Assembly (NCBI GenBank): GCA_019237205.1
Contig: JAFAHO010000422.1
Location: forward strand, 1 to 55,497
Direction: 5' to 3'
Length of the DNA stretch: 55,497 bases
Source: Hyphomicrobiales bacterium
GTDB lineage: Bacteria > Pseudomonadota > Alphaproteobacteria > Rhizobiales > Beijerinckiaceae
Within the stretch, counting starts at the first letter, position 1; each line of letters opens with the position of its first letter. Of the stretch, positions 43,801 through 52,006 are shown piece after piece. A program made the translations under genes and the position numbers. The notes beneath the pieces are model-generated. The model did not search any database. It had not been told where the DNA came from and saw nothing but the letters and a program-made list of their open reading frames with translations.

Positions 43801-44986
43801 CCCGCTCTATGGCTTCCATTACGGCATGCATGAGATCGTCGAACTCTTCGGCAATTCGAGCTTCTTCAACCTCCTGTTCGGCGACAGCGTGTTCATCGAG
43901 CCGTATCTGCGCTTCGTCGGCTGGAAGCTCGCCCTCGGCGATCAGACGGGATCGAATTTCGGCAGCGAGCAGCGTCAGGACAATCCGTTCCTCTGCTCGG
44001 TCGGCGCCAATACGGTCGCCTCCGACAGCCTGTGGCTCGGCAACCTCGCCATGTCGAGCCACGCCTTCAGGCTCGGCCAATGCCGCGTCGGCGAAAGCAA
44101 CTTTCTCGGCACCGCAGTCTACGTCCCGCCCGGCGCGCGGACCGGCGACAACGTTCTCTTCGCCACCAAGGTGATGGCTCCGATCGACGGGCCGGTGCGC
44201 GAGAACGTCGGCTTGCTCGGCTCGCCTGCGTTCGAGATTCCCCGCGCCGCCTCGCGCGATCTCGACATGCTGGCGGCAATCGGGCCAGAAGAGCGCGCGC
44301 GACGGCTCAGGCGCAAGACTGTGCTCAATCTCGCCTCAATGGCGGGGCTCCTCGCCTCGCGCTGGTTCTTCGTCTTCCTCGCGATCTACGTCTTCGGCTG
44401 GACGGCGGAAGTCTTCGGCGCGACGAACGTGCTGGCGATGACCGCCGCGTCGGGCGTCGTCGTCGCGCTCTTGGCCGTGGGGTTCATCCTGATCGAGCGC
44501 GCCTCGATCGGCTTCGGGCGGCTCGAGCCGGCCATCGCGACGGTGTACGACCCCATCTTCTGGCGAGTCGAACGGCACTGGAAGCTCTCCGACAACCCGC
44601 TCTCCACCGCCTTCGCCGGAACCCCGATGCGCAACCTGATCTCGCGCCTGCTCGGCGTCAGGGTCGGCCGCAAGGTGTTCGACGACGGCTGCACCTTGTC
44701 GGAGCGGACGCTGGTCGAGATCGGCGACGGGGCGAACCTCAACGAGCACAGCATCATTCAGTCGCACTCGCTCGAGGAAGGCGTGTTCAAGTCGGACAGG
44801 GTGCGCATCGGCGCCGGCGCATCGGTCGGCGCGGGCGCGCTCGTGCACTATGGCGTCACCATGGGCGAAGGGACACGTCTCGACGCCGACGCTTTCCTGA
44901 TGAAGGGCGAGATCACGCCCGCCGGCTCGCGCTGGCGCGGCAATCCGGCGAGGCTGGTCTCGGGCGCCTTCTCCGCGGCGCGCTGA
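40898..44986 (+). CDS. Single-module NRPS-like enzyme: A domain - carrier domain - membrane/left-handed-helix domains (Pls architecture)
   Basis: A 1,362-residue enzyme with the layout of epsilon-poly-L-lysine synthase. The adenylation domain (about 45-530) has YILYTSGTTGRPKG, FDFSIEEIWVPL, NSYGPTETT and YRTGDLGRINEDGEIEYLGR. The carrier domain has phosphopantetheine Ser587 in YGAHSLL. The C-terminal half (about 640-1362, the NRPS terminal domain TIGR02353) has six membrane helices in three pairs, each followed by a hexapeptide-repeat domain (about 748-868, 985-1118, 1241-1362). There is no condensation or thioesterase domain; in Pls the tandem C-terminal domains make the peptide bonds. By alignment to GrsA the pocket code reads D-F-E-C-L-G-S-V-T-K; Glu at 239 would suit a basic side chain, which is inference. 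A PPTase gene follows after seven bases. Product unknown. Confidence 0.9.
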   Translation: MLTSALTLREQTLEYDPLTPLRRVEQSRPPSVLSEGSPLRWRYGERLSDVLEEACRRHADRIAVSVESVDVSYRELNVRANRMARLFVRHGVRPGDRVAVLLDRGVDAYVALFALLKAGAAYVPLDANHPADRIRFILSDAGTTLAVTHLRLADRFADSDIPTLVLDGLRAEAAELDDAPLAARAPDADALCYILYTSGTTGRPKGVAIAHPSICNFVRVAAERYGFGPGDRVYQGMSVAFDFSIEEIWVPLAAGATLVPNAAATSLFGEELADYLEARDVTCFCCVPTLLASIERELPKLRVLLIGGEACPPALVGRWSRPGRTLLNSYGPTETTVTASLGVMTPQRPVTIGRPLPTYSIVILDASRDRAVDLGEAGEIGIAGVGVAEGYLNRPELTQAKFIGDFLALPNNPSGRIYRTGDLGRINEDGEIEYLGRIDTQIKLRGYRIELTEIESVLLEIPEIAQAVAATFEPESGAQELVAYYAVKHGSPAPERGAIVALMRSRLPGYMTPAYLEQLPFIPTLVSDKADRAQLPAPKSARLRFSENHVAPATPTERTLCRALEETLGLDEVSIDGDLFNDYGAHSLLMARFCARVRQLEPSLQVAMRDVYANATVRRLACALDAARPATLEPEEALPDCRPSNFAYYACGVAQTMVYVAFGALSVAAALAALDWFYDAADSPLELYGRAFAAAVVWFFGHNGLAVAAKWLLIGRARPEAIPLWSFAYFRFWTTKLIVRSAPANAFVGTPIFNAYLRLLGARIGRNAVIATNAVPVTADLFRVGDDAVVSRSAVMPGYSAFGNRIHTGKIRIGRNAYVGEQTVLDIGVSIGDFGQLGHASSLQSGQRIPAGKRYHGSPAEETTTNFRLMDETSITPLRRWLFAAMRLAFVLAIATALIEAAVVYALAALAAGEDFVASSPWEAALSLAPDAAGAALVLYLIALAGGLALIYALPRLANLFLVEGRVYPLYGFHYGMHEIVELFGNSSFFNLLFGDSVFIEPYLRFVGWKLALGDQTGSNFGSEQRQDNPFLCSVGANTVASDSLWLGNLAMSSHAFRLGQCRVGESNFLGTAVYVPPGARTGDNVLFATKVMAPIDGPVRENVGLLGSPAFEIPRAASRDLDMLAAIGPEERARRLRRKTVLNLASMAGLLASRWFFVFLAIYVFGWTAEVFGATNVLAMTAASGVVVALLAVGFILIERASIGFGRLEPAIATVYDPIFWRVERHWKLSDNPLSTAFAGTPMRNLISRLLGVRVGRKVFDDGCTLSERTLVEIGDGANLNEHSIIQSHSLEEGVFKSDRVRIGAGASVGAGALVHYGVTMGEGTRLDADAFLMKGEITPAGSRWRGNPARLVSGAFSAAR

Positions 44987-44993
44987 CCGCGGC

Positions 44994-45638
44994 ATGGCGG
45001 AGCGCGTGGGGCGCGACGGCTTCGACTGCGCGCCGCTGCGCGCCGCTCTCGCGCCGCTTGGCGTCCTTGTCGGCGCCCGCCGCATCCGCCCCGGCGACGA
45101 GGCGGCGTTCGCCGATCCGGACTTGGGCCGCCCCGCCAACCTTGCGAGACGGCGCGCGAGCGGCGCCGCGCGCATCGTGGCGCGGGACCACCTCGGAGAG
45201 CTCGGCGCCGACGCCGCCGCGCCGCTGCCGCGCTCGCCCTCCGGCGCGCCGGCATGGCCTGCGGGGATCATCGGTTCGCTCGCGCATGACGACGTCTTCG
45301 CCGTCGCCGCCGTGGCGCGGCGCGGGCTGCTCGCCGGCATCGGCGTCGACGTCGAACCGGCCGAGCCTCTCCCGGCCGATCTCGTCGACCTCGTGCTGAA
45401 CGCCGCCGAACGACGGGCGACGATGGGCGACGAGGTCAAGCAGCGGCTCGTCTTTGTCGCCAAGGAAGCCGTCTACAAGGCGATCCATCCGCTCGACGGA
45501 ACGCCGCTCGAATATGCCGACATCGAGATCGGGCTCGGAGAGGGCAGGGCGAAGCTCTGCGACGGGCGGTGCCTTCAGCTTGTGACGCTCGCCGGCGAAA
45601 GGCTGGTCGCGGTTGCGCTTGTGTGGGAAGGGGCCTGA
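44994..45638 (+). CDS. 4'-phosphopantetheinyl transferase, Sfp/EntD type
   Basis: A 214-residue enzyme that attaches the phosphopantetheine arm of CoA to carrier-domain serines. The catalytic marks are GIGVDVEP (about residues 117-124) and FVAKEAVYKAIHP (about 151-163), with IIGSLAHDD upstream. EntD-like members have the same SLAHDD stretch. It starts seven bases after the NRPS-like gene, so its client is almost certainly that protein's Ser587. The pairing makes a self-sufficient two-gene unit. Confidence 0.93.
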   Translation: MAERVGRDGFDCAPLRAALAPLGVLVGARRIRPGDEAAFADPDLGRPANLARRRASGAARIVARDHLGELGADAAAPLPRSPSGAPAWPAGIIGSLAHDDVFAVAAVARRGLLAGIGVDVEPAEPLPADLVDLVLNAAERRATMGDEVKQRLVFVAKEAVYKAIHPLDGTPLEYADIEIGLGEGRAKLCDGRCLQLVTLAGERLVAVALVWEGA

Positions 45639-45759
45639 TTAACGGTTAGTGCGGGTTTGGCGCGAGGAATGCGGTCGTTCTCGCGCGCCGCGGGGACGAC
45701 GCCATGCGATTTCCGCAAACCGGAGAACCGACCAGTCAAGCGCCGGGAGTCGCGAATTG

Positions 45760-45915
45760 ACTCCCTGTTCCCTGATGCGGCGAGAAAAGCTCCCTGTTCC
45801 GCGGAAAAACAAAGACTTCGCATAACATTTTCGAATGATTGATCTTTTGGCGTGCTTTTCCCTTTTGGGGCCAAAAAGGCGAGGAACTTCCTGTTTTTCG
45901 CCGACAACAGGGAGC
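45760..45915. repeat. Intergenic repeat region built on CTCCCTGTT motifs
   Basis: CTCCCTGTTC occurs at 45761 and 45790, CTTCCTGTTT at 45888, and the inverse AACAGGGAGC at 45906-45915. A CCTTTTGG/CCAAAAAGG hairpin lies at 45861-45879. The sequence resembles the aacaggga-type dispersed repeats seen between genes in Bradyrhizobium and relatives. The surrounding interval 45639-45989 has no gene that I can support. Confidence 0.55.
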
Positions 45916-45989
45916 GCCGTCTCGGCGACGCCGGCGAGCCATGCGACAAGAGCGGGGCCTGCCGGTTCTCCAGTCGCCTCGCCGGCGCC

Positions 45990-47375
45990 TCACGGCTCCC
46001 CGTGCCGCTTCAGCCACGCCTTCGCCTGCCGTCGCACATTGGCGGGCGCGGCGCCGCCGTAGGAGGTGCGGCTCCTCACGGAGCGCTCGACCCCGAGCAC
46101 GGCGAAGGCGTCTTCAGTGATGCGCGGCTCGACGCTCCGCATCTCGTCGAGCGTAAGCTTCTCGAGCGCCACTCCGCGCGCCGCGGCCAGCGCGACGATG
46201 CGCCCTGTTATATGATGGGCCTCGCGGAAAGGCGTCTTGAGCGCGCGCACGAGCCAGTCGGCGAGATCGGTTGCGGTGGCGTAGCCCGCGCCCGCCGCCG
46301 CCTTCATGCGCTTCGGATCGGGCGTCAGGTCCTCGACCATGCCGGTCATCGCGGCGAGGCAGAGCGAGAGCGTCTCGAGCGCGTCGAACAGGCCCTCTTT
46401 GTCTTCCTGCATGTCCTTCGAATAGGCCATCGGCAGACCTTTCATCACGGTCAGGAGCGCAATGAGCGCGCCGAACACGCGGCCGGTCTTGCCGCGCACG
46501 AGCTCGGCCGCGTCTGGATTGCGCTTCTGCGGCATGATCGACGAACCGGTCGAGAAGGCGTCCGAGAGGCGCACGAAACCGAACTGCGGCGTCGTCCACA
46601 GCACGATCTCTTCGGCGAAGCGGGAGAGATGGGTTGCGGCGATGGCCGCCGCGGCGAGCGCCTCGAGCGCGAAGTCGCGGTCGGCGACGCTGTCGAGGGA
46701 ATTCGCCGTCGGTCGGTCGAAGCCGAGCGCCTTCGCCGTCATCTCCCGGTCGATCGGAAACGAGGTTCCGGCCAGCGCCGCCGCGCCGAGTGGGCATTCA
46801 TTGAGCCGCTTGCGCGCGTCCCTGAAGCGCCCCGCGTCGCGCGCCAGCATTTCGACATAGGCGAGCAGATGGTGACCAAAGGTGACGGGCTGCGCCGACT
46901 GCAGATGGGTAAACCCCGGCATGACCATGCCGGCGCAGTCGAGCGCGCGCCTGGCGAGCGCCCGCTGAAGCGCTGCGATCTCAGGGATCAGCCCATCGAT
47001 CGCGTCGCGCACCCAGAGGCGCAGGTCAAGCGCGACCTGATCGTTGCGCGAGCGGGCGGTGTGCAGCCGCCCCGCGACGGGACCGATGATCTCGGCGAGC
47101 CGCGCCTCGACGTTCATATGGATGTCTTCGAGGGCGCGCGAGAACGAAAACGTCCCCGCCTCGATTTCGCCCTTGACTTGGGCCAAACCGCTCGCGATGG
47201 CGTCGGCGTCGGCGGCGTCGACGAGGCCCTGGCGCGCGAGCATGGCGACGTGCGCCTGAGACCCCGCGATGTCCTGGGCGGCGAGCTTGCGGTCGAAGTC
47301 GATCGAGGCGTTGATCGTCTCCATGATCTCGGCCGTGCCGTCGGCGAACCGGCCGCCCCACATCGCGTTGCTCAT
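45990..47375 (-). CDS. argH: Argininosuccinate lyase
   Basis: A 461-residue enzyme that splits argininosuccinate into arginine and fumarate, the last step of arginine synthesis. It begins [28 protein letters not shown], typical of Arg[18 protein letters not shown] (about 104-120), [16 protein letters not shown] and the fumarase/lyase signature [12 protein letters not shown] (catalytic Ser loop) are intact, and the C-terminus ends [22 protein letters not shown]. Starts of argH and the divergent tlpA are 26 bases apart, the usual Rhizobiales arrangement. Confidence 0.97.
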   Translation of the reverse strand: MSNAMWGGRFADGTAEIMETINASIDFDRKLAAQDIAGSQAHVAMLARQGLVDAADADAIASGLAQVKGEIEAGTFSFSRALEDIHMNVEARLAEIIGPVAGRLHTARSRNDQVALDLRLWVRDAIDGLIPEIAALQRALARRALDCAGMVMPGFTHLQSAQPVTFGHHLLAYVEMLARDAGRFRDARKRLNECPLGAAALAGTSFPIDREMTAKALGFDRPTANSLDSVADRDFALEALAAAAIAATHLSRFAEEIVLWTTPQFGFVRLSDAFSTGSSIMPQKRNPDAAELVRGKTGRVFGALIALLTVMKGLPMAYSKDMQEDKEGLFDALETLSLCLAAMTGMVEDLTPDPKRMKAAAGAGYATATDLADWLVRALKTPFREAHHITGRIVALAAARGVALEKLTLDEMRSVEPRITEDAFAVLGVERSVRSRTSYGGAAPANVRRQAKAWLKRHGEP

Positions 47376-47401
47376 CAGGTGTCGCCCTGGATGGTTCGAG
47401 A

Positions 47402-48052
47402 ATGATCAAGACCGAAGATGCGCCGCGCCGTCGGCTGCTCCCGCCTGTCGCGCTCGGCGCGCTCGCGGCCGTCGTCGTCGGGGCCGTCCTATACGGGACG
47501 GCGGAGCCGCCCGGCAAGGCCGCGGCGGCCTGTCCGGCCGCCTCGAAGGCGCTCGCGGCGAAACTTGCGCCTCTCGCCAAGGGCGGACTCGCCGCGCTCG
47601 CAGTCGCGTCCGAGCCGCGCCAGGCCGTTCCGCTCGTCTTCGAACGCGAGGACGGCAGCAAGGCGACCGTCGCCGATTTTCGCGGGCGCGCAGTGCTCCT
47701 CAACCTCTGGGCGACCTGGTGCGCGCCCTGCCGGGCCGAAATGCCGGCGCTCGACCGCCTTGAGGCTGAGGCCGGCGACAAGGGTTTTGAGGTCGTGGCG
47801 GTGAACGTCGATACCGCGAGGCTCGAGCGCCGCGGCCCATTTCTGGATGGCGTCGGCGTCAAGTCGCTCACGCGCTACGCCGATCCGAGCGGCGACGCGT
47901 TCGAGACCCTGCGCGAGAGCGGCAAGGCGCTGGGCCTTCCAGTGACGATGCTGATCGACAAGGACGGTTGCGAATTGGGCGTGATCGCGGGCGCTGCGAA
48001 TTGGGATTCGGCTGACGCACTGTCGCTGATAGGCGCGCTTAAAGGCGGTTAG
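47402..48052 (+). CDS. tlpA: Thiol:disulfide interchange protein TlpA
   Basis: A 216-residue membrane-anchored periplasmic thioredoxin. The anchor helix is about residues 13-32. The thioredoxin domain carries the active site WCAPC (106-110) in [15 protein letters not shown] and the cis-Pro loop LGLPVTML. The additional cysteines C44 and C190 fit the second structural disulfide of Bradyrhizobium TlpA. That protein keeps copper chaperones and CoxB reduced for assembly of cytochrome aa3 oxidase, and the same role is likely here. The gene is divergent from argH, as in other Rhizobiales. Confidence 0.92.
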   Translation: MIKTEDAPRRRLLPPVALGALAAVVVGAVLYGTAEPPGKAAAACPAASKALAAKLAPLAKGGLAALAVASEPRQAVPLVFEREDGSKATVADFRGRAVLLNLWATWCAPCRAEMPALDRLEAEAGDKGFEVVAVNVDTARLERRGPFLDGVGVKSLTRYADPSGDAFETLRESGKALGLPVTMLIDKDGCELGVIAGAANWDSADALSLIGALKGG

Positions 48053-48055
48053 AGT

Positions 48056-50365
48056 TCAGGCCGCGACCTTCTTGCCGCCTTCGCGGCCGAGCAGCGCAAG
48101 GACCCCCGATTGCGCAACCGGAGGACTGAACAGGAAGCCCTGCACCTCGGCGATCGTGCCGAGCGTTTCGATAATGCGCATCTGCCTTTCTGTCTCGACG
48201 CCTTCGATCAAGACGGTCATGCCGAGCTTGCGGCTCATCGCCGCAACGCTCTCCACGAGAATCGAGGCGCGCTCCTGAATTCCGAGGCCGATCGTGAACG
48301 AGCGGTCGATTTTGATGCGGTCGAGCGGGAAGCTGAGGAGATAGCTCAGGCTCGAATAGCCGGTGCCGAAGTCGTCGAGCGAAACGCGCAGGCCGCGGCT
48401 GCGCAAGGCCTCGAGCGTGCCGCGTGCGTCGCGGCGATTGTCGAGCAGCGTTGACTCCGTGATCTCGATATCCAGGCGGCCGGGCGAAAGGTCCACGATG
48501 TGAAGCGCGTCAGCGATCGCCTTCTCGATATTGCCGTTGCGAAATTGCGATGGAGACAGGTTGACGGAAACGCTGATCTCGTCCGGCCAGGAGGCGCAGG
48601 CAGCGCAGGCGCGGCGCAGCACGCCTGCGCCCAGTTCCTCCATGAGGCCCATCTCCTCGACGATCGGGATGAATTCGGCCGGCGAAACAGGGCCGCGCAC
48701 CGGGTGGCGCCAGCGCGCCAGCGCCTCGAACGCGACGATCCGGCGCGTCTTGACATCGACGATCGGCTGAAAATGGACGTCGATTGCGTCGTTGGTCACG
48801 GCTGCTCTCAGCTCCAGTTCGATGAGCCGTCGAAGCTGGATTTTGGTGTCCATCGCCTTTTCAAAGGCGCGCCATCCTCGCCGTCCGTCCGCTTTTGCCG
48901 CATAGAGTGCGATATCGGCGTTCGACAGAAGCGCATCCGGCGTGACGCCGTCGTCGGGGGCCGAGGCGCTGCCGATGCTTGCGCCCACGACGACCTCGCT
49001 GCCGTCGATGACCACGGGTCGGCTGACTTCCTCAATGATCCGCCGGGCAATCGCGGGAGTCTCGGGCCGGCCCTCGCCATTGTGGTGCAGGATCACGAAT
49101 TCGTCTCCGCCCCAGCGCGCGACCAGATCACGCGGGCCGATGATGGCGCGCAGTCTGCCAGCGATTTCCGCCAAGAGCTTGTCGCCCGTGCGATGGCCGA
49201 GGCTGTCGTTGACCTGCTTGAAGTCGTCGAGATCGAGGAACATCACCGTCTTTCCGTCGACAAGATGGCGATCCGGACGAAGGAGCGCGTCGAGTTGTTC
49301 CTCGAAGCTGCGGCGATTGGGCAGGTCGGTCACGGCGTCAAAACGAGCCATTCGATTGATCTCGAGCTGCGCGTTGCGTCGCTCGGTGACGTCCTGAATG
49401 ACCACGACCGACCCCTCGCCCTTCATTCGATGGATGGTGAGTTCGAACGCGCGGCCGTCACGAGTTTCGAACGGCGCCATGACGTCTGCCCCCCCAGCGT
49501 CGTCGAGCAGAGCGTGCGCGAGATGAGCGTGCTGTGAGGCGGCAATGATGTTGCCGTGGACGAGGCCCCTGAGGATCGAGTTGACGTGGGCGCCCACGAG
49601 GGCGATATCCGGACCCACCCTGAAGAATTTGAGCGCCTGATCGTTCATCAGGATCAGGCGACCGCTCGCATCCAGCATGCAAAGACCGTGCGACATGTTG
49701 TTGAGAGCGGTGTCCAGTCGCGCCGCCAGTGTCGCAGCTTTCTGCTGTGCGGCGATCACCTCGTTGAAATTAGCTCTCAGACGCTGAGACGAGCCTTTCA
49801 TGTAGAGGACGAGAGGCGCAATGCCGACGACGATTCCGACCGGATACCACCCGCCTGCGACGACCATCGCTACGCTCAGCGGAACAAATGCTGCGATGAG
49901 CTGCATGTTGACGCCGCGGAAGATCGCGTAGCTCCGCGACATCAAGCTGAAGGCGTAGGCGATCGTCATCGACACGCCGATAAACTGAGCGAAGCTGTTG
50001 TCCGTTATCGAAAACGCCAACAAAGTCCATAGCGAGAGGCCGAACAAACTGACGAGCGCTCCGAACGAGAAAATTCGCTCCTGTTTGCGCGCAATTTCGA
50101 CGGTGGCGCTCGGCAGGCTCCGCGCGTGGCGCCTGACAAAGTAGAGCCGGACCGCCGCGATCAGGAGCTGAGAAGTTGCGGCGTACAACAGCGCGGGCTG
50201 CCGGGCTGCGATGGCAGCGGCAATTTCGCCGAAGGTGACCGCAATCGCCGAAAGCAGCACGACCGGGACCACATCGGACAAAAGACCGTCGACGAAGGCG
50301 ATATAGATCTCGTCCGGCAGTTTGTCGGTCGGCGTCGAAGTGTCGCTCCGTCGGGGGTCCGCCAT
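48056..50365 (-). CDS. Membrane GGDEF-EAL protein (cyclic di-GMP synthase/phosphodiesterase)
   Basis: A 769-residue signalling protein. An N-terminal membrane sensor of about five helices (25-185) is followed by a PAS-like domain (about 215-325; LDTALNNMSHGLCMLDASGRLILMN), a GGDEF domain with intact RWGGDEFVIL (about 415-424), and an EAL domain with FEALARWRHP, the NLSPSQF and DDFGTGYSSLSYL motifs, and EGVETE. Both catalytic sites look complete, so it could make or destroy c-di-GMP depending on the signal. It converges with tlpA with a 3-base gap. The adjacent N-acyl amino acid synthase-like gene is transcribed away from it. Confidence 0.93.
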   Translation of the reverse strand: MADPRRSDTSTPTDKLPDEIYIAFVDGLLSDVVPVVLLSAIAVTFGEIAAAIAARQPALLYAATSQLLIAAVRLYFVRRHARSLPSATVEIARKQERIFSFGALVSLFGLSLWTLLAFSITDNSFAQFIGVSMTIAYAFSLMSRSYAIFRGVNMQLIAAFVPLSVAMVVAGGWYPVGIVVGIAPLVLYMKGSSQRLRANFNEVIAAQQKAATLAARLDTALNNMSHGLCMLDASGRLILMNDQALKFFRVGPDIALVGAHVNSILRGLVHGNIIAASQHAHLAHALLDDAGGADVMAPFETRDGRAFELTIHRMKGEGSVVVIQDVTERRNAQLEINRMARFDAVTDLPNRRSFEEQLDALLRPDRHLVDGKTVMFLDLDDFKQVNDSLGHRTGDKLLAEIAGRLRAIIGPRDLVARWGGDEFVILHHNGEGRPETPAIARRIIEEVSRPVVIDGSEVVVGASIGSASAPDDGVTPDALLSNADIALYAAKADGRRGWRAFEKAMDTKIQLRRLIELELRAAVTNDAIDVHFQPIVDVKTRRIVAFEALARWRHPVRGPVSPAEFIPIVEEMGLMEELGAGVLRRACAACASWPDEISVSVNLSPSQFRNGNIEKAIADALHIVDLSPGRLDIEITESTLLDNRRDARGTLEALRSRGLRVSLDDFGTGYSSLSYLLSFPLDRIKIDRSFTIGLGIQERASILVESVAAMSRKLGMTVLIEGVETERQMRIIETLGTIAEVQGFLFSPPVAQSGVLALLGREGGKKVAA

Positions 50366-50501
50366 ACAAACTGCTGAGGTGGTACGAGACTATCCGTTAT
50401 TGTTGGCTTGGAGGACTAAAAAGTCCCTTAATTTGCCGTGGCATAGCCGAATGGCGAGCCGGAAAACCTGCGGGTTCTGGCGAGGGTTTGAAATATGGCT
50501 G

Positions 50502-50518
50502 GATTGTGTTGAACAATC
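50502..50518 (+). promoter_or_regulatory. Dyad GATTGT-N5-ACAATC upstream of the acyl-amino acid synthase-like gene
   Basis: A perfect 6-bp inverted repeat with a five-base spacer, 136 bases ahead of the start codon and about 136 bases from the divergent GGDEF-EAL start. It looks like an operator for a dimeric regulator. A second small hairpin (GGACT-AAAA-AGTCC, 50413-50426) lies nearer to the GGDEF-EAL gene. Confidence 0.4.
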
Positions 50519-50653
50519 TGAGGAGGCTACTGGGGTGTCAGGGGGTCCGAATTGACCATATTGGCAAGGCCGCGGCGCAAAAATTGTGTGTCGCCCGTTT
50601 ACTTCGGGCACCAGTTTGTTAACCTGTTATTGGGGGTAGCTGGGGAAAATCTT

Positions 50654-51412
50654 ATGGGAGCGGCAATCAGCAGCGCGCCGACGACCTTTTCCGAGCACGT
50701 TTTCAAATTCTTAGAGAAGGTTGAGCATCGGGTTGCAAGCAACCCGGCTGAACGCGAAGCGGTGTTTCGGCTGCGCTACGACGCTTACAGGGGGAACGGT
50801 TTCCTGAAGCCCCGCCTGGACGAAAAACTCTACGACCCGCTCTACGATAGCGGTCCCATGGCCTGGATAACCATGACTTTCGTCGATGGCGAACTCGCAG
50901 GCACGGTTAGAGTGAGTGTCGGGACCGCCGAGAACGCGGTTCTTCCGGGCCTCCAGGTTTTCAGCGATATCTTGGCGCCTCGGTTGCGCGCGCGACAGAC
51001 GATCGTCGAGTTTACCCGTCTTGCCGCCAAACTTTCATTGTCTAGCGCTCGTCCCGAACTCCCGTATATCATCATGCGCCCCGGCTTCATCGCCGCCCAA
51101 CATTTCGATGCCGATTTTGCCGTCGCGACGCCGCGAGAAGAACACATAGCGTTTTACAAGCGCGCGTTCGGTGCGGCGCTTTGGTGCGCTCCCCGCGACT
51201 ATCCGGGGCTGACCGCGAAACTCGCATGTATGGGCGCCAACTACCCCGCCGTGCGAAGCGCCATCGAGGCTCGCTATCCGTTCTACAAGTCCACCGCCGC
51301 CGAACGGGCAGCGCTTTTTGGGCCGCGAGATGCTGCTCCCGACGGGCGTTCGCCTCCAGCGCGCGTACTGCGATTGACAAGCTCGGGCGCGGAAGTCTCG
51401 AGCCCTGCTTGA
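50654..51412 (+). CDS. N-acyl amino acid synthase-like protein (FeeM / autoinducer-synthase GNAT fold)
   Basis: A 252-residue protein of the GNAT/LuxI-like FeeM family. The conserved N-terminal motif is VFRLRYDAYRGNGFL (about residues 37-51), comparable to the RxxRYxxY region of FeeM and LuxI proteins. MTFVDGELAGTVRVSV and IVEFTRLAAK follow, corresponding to the strands around the acyl-ACP site. FeeM-type enzymes join a fatty acyl chain from acyl-ACP to an amino acid such as tyrosine; the product may act as a signal or surfactant. I chose ATG 50654 (GGGGA upstream, all similarity downstream); the open frame extends to a TTG at 50552. The 3' end overlaps a gene on the other strand by 130 bases. 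Confidence 0.75.
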   Translation: MGAAISSAPTTFSEHVFKFLEKVEHRVASNPAEREAVFRLRYDAYRGNGFLKPRLDEKLYDPLYDSGPMAWITMTFVDGELAGTVRVSVGTAENAVLPGLQVFSDILAPRLRARQTIVEFTRLAAKLSLSSARPELPYIIMRPGFIAAQHFDADFAVATPREEHIAFYKRAFGAALWCAPRDYPGLTAKLACMGANYPAVRSAIEARYPFYKSTAAERAALFGPRDAAPDGRSPPARVLRLTSSGAEVSSPA

Positions 51413-51696
51413 GCGGCGTCTCTGCGGCCGGCCGTGGTTTGCAAGCAGTCGAATGCGTATGCGTCGAGTGCCGCTTCGCTCAACCGCACCTTTCGAGCGC
51501 GGCACCAGTTCAGAAAATCCCCGAGCCGGATCATAACTAGCCGTGCGTCATCGCCGCCGAGCGACAACCCCATGAACCGACCATAGAGTTGATCAAGCCA
51601 ATCGTCATAGCTGGCGTGGCGAGATAATTCCGATATCTGGCGACGCGCTTTCTCGAATTCCGACGAGGAAAGGACCGCAATGGATACGTTGTTCAT
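51283..51696 (-). CDS. Hypothetical protein, 137 aa
   Basis: The first 90 residues look like a compact helical domain: SSSEFEKARRQISELSRHASYDDWLDQLYGRFMGLSLGGDDARLVMIRLGDFLNWCRARK, then LSEAALDAYAFDCLQ. I have the impression that similar small proteins occur in other Rhizobiales, but no function is known to me. The last 45 residues are Arg/Ala/Gly-rich and lie antisense to the 3' end of the acyltransferase gene, so the real stop may have been moved by mutation. AAGG lies nine bases before the ATG. Confidence 0.6.
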   Translation of the reverse strand: MNNVSIAVLSSSEFEKARRQISELSRHASYDDWLDQLYGRFMGLSLGGDDARLVMIRLGDFLNWCRARKVRLSEAALDAYAFDCLQTTAGRRDAAQAGLETSAPELVNRSTRAGGERPSGAASRGPKSAARSAAVDL

Positions 51697-52006
51697 GACG
51701 GAACCTTCATACAGTCCGAGGTGCGGTTCTTTTCCTTGCCGCGCGATTCCCGCAATACCAAGAACTCGTCAGTAATGTGTTAACGCTGTATCGCTAAACT
51801 TTGGGAACGAACGCACAAACGCAAACTAAGAACACAATGTTTGCCGATTGTGTCATCGTCGAGACGGCGCGTGTCCGGTCGAAAGCCAAACCTTGCGTCA
51901 CCCCTGCGGAATTTCGCGAGCGCTGTCGTAGCGTCCCTCCCGTGGAAAATTGGGCGAGAACTGATTTCATCAGGGCGGGGCGTCCTGTTGCTGTCCCTTG
52001 CCCGCC
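51697..52006. other. Intergenic region, no gene seen
   Basis: Lower GC than the flanks, especially 51770-51850. This is the promoter side of the 137-aa gene and the 3' side of rnhA. No terminator with a T-run after rnhA was found, and no small gene is supported. Confidence 0.5.
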
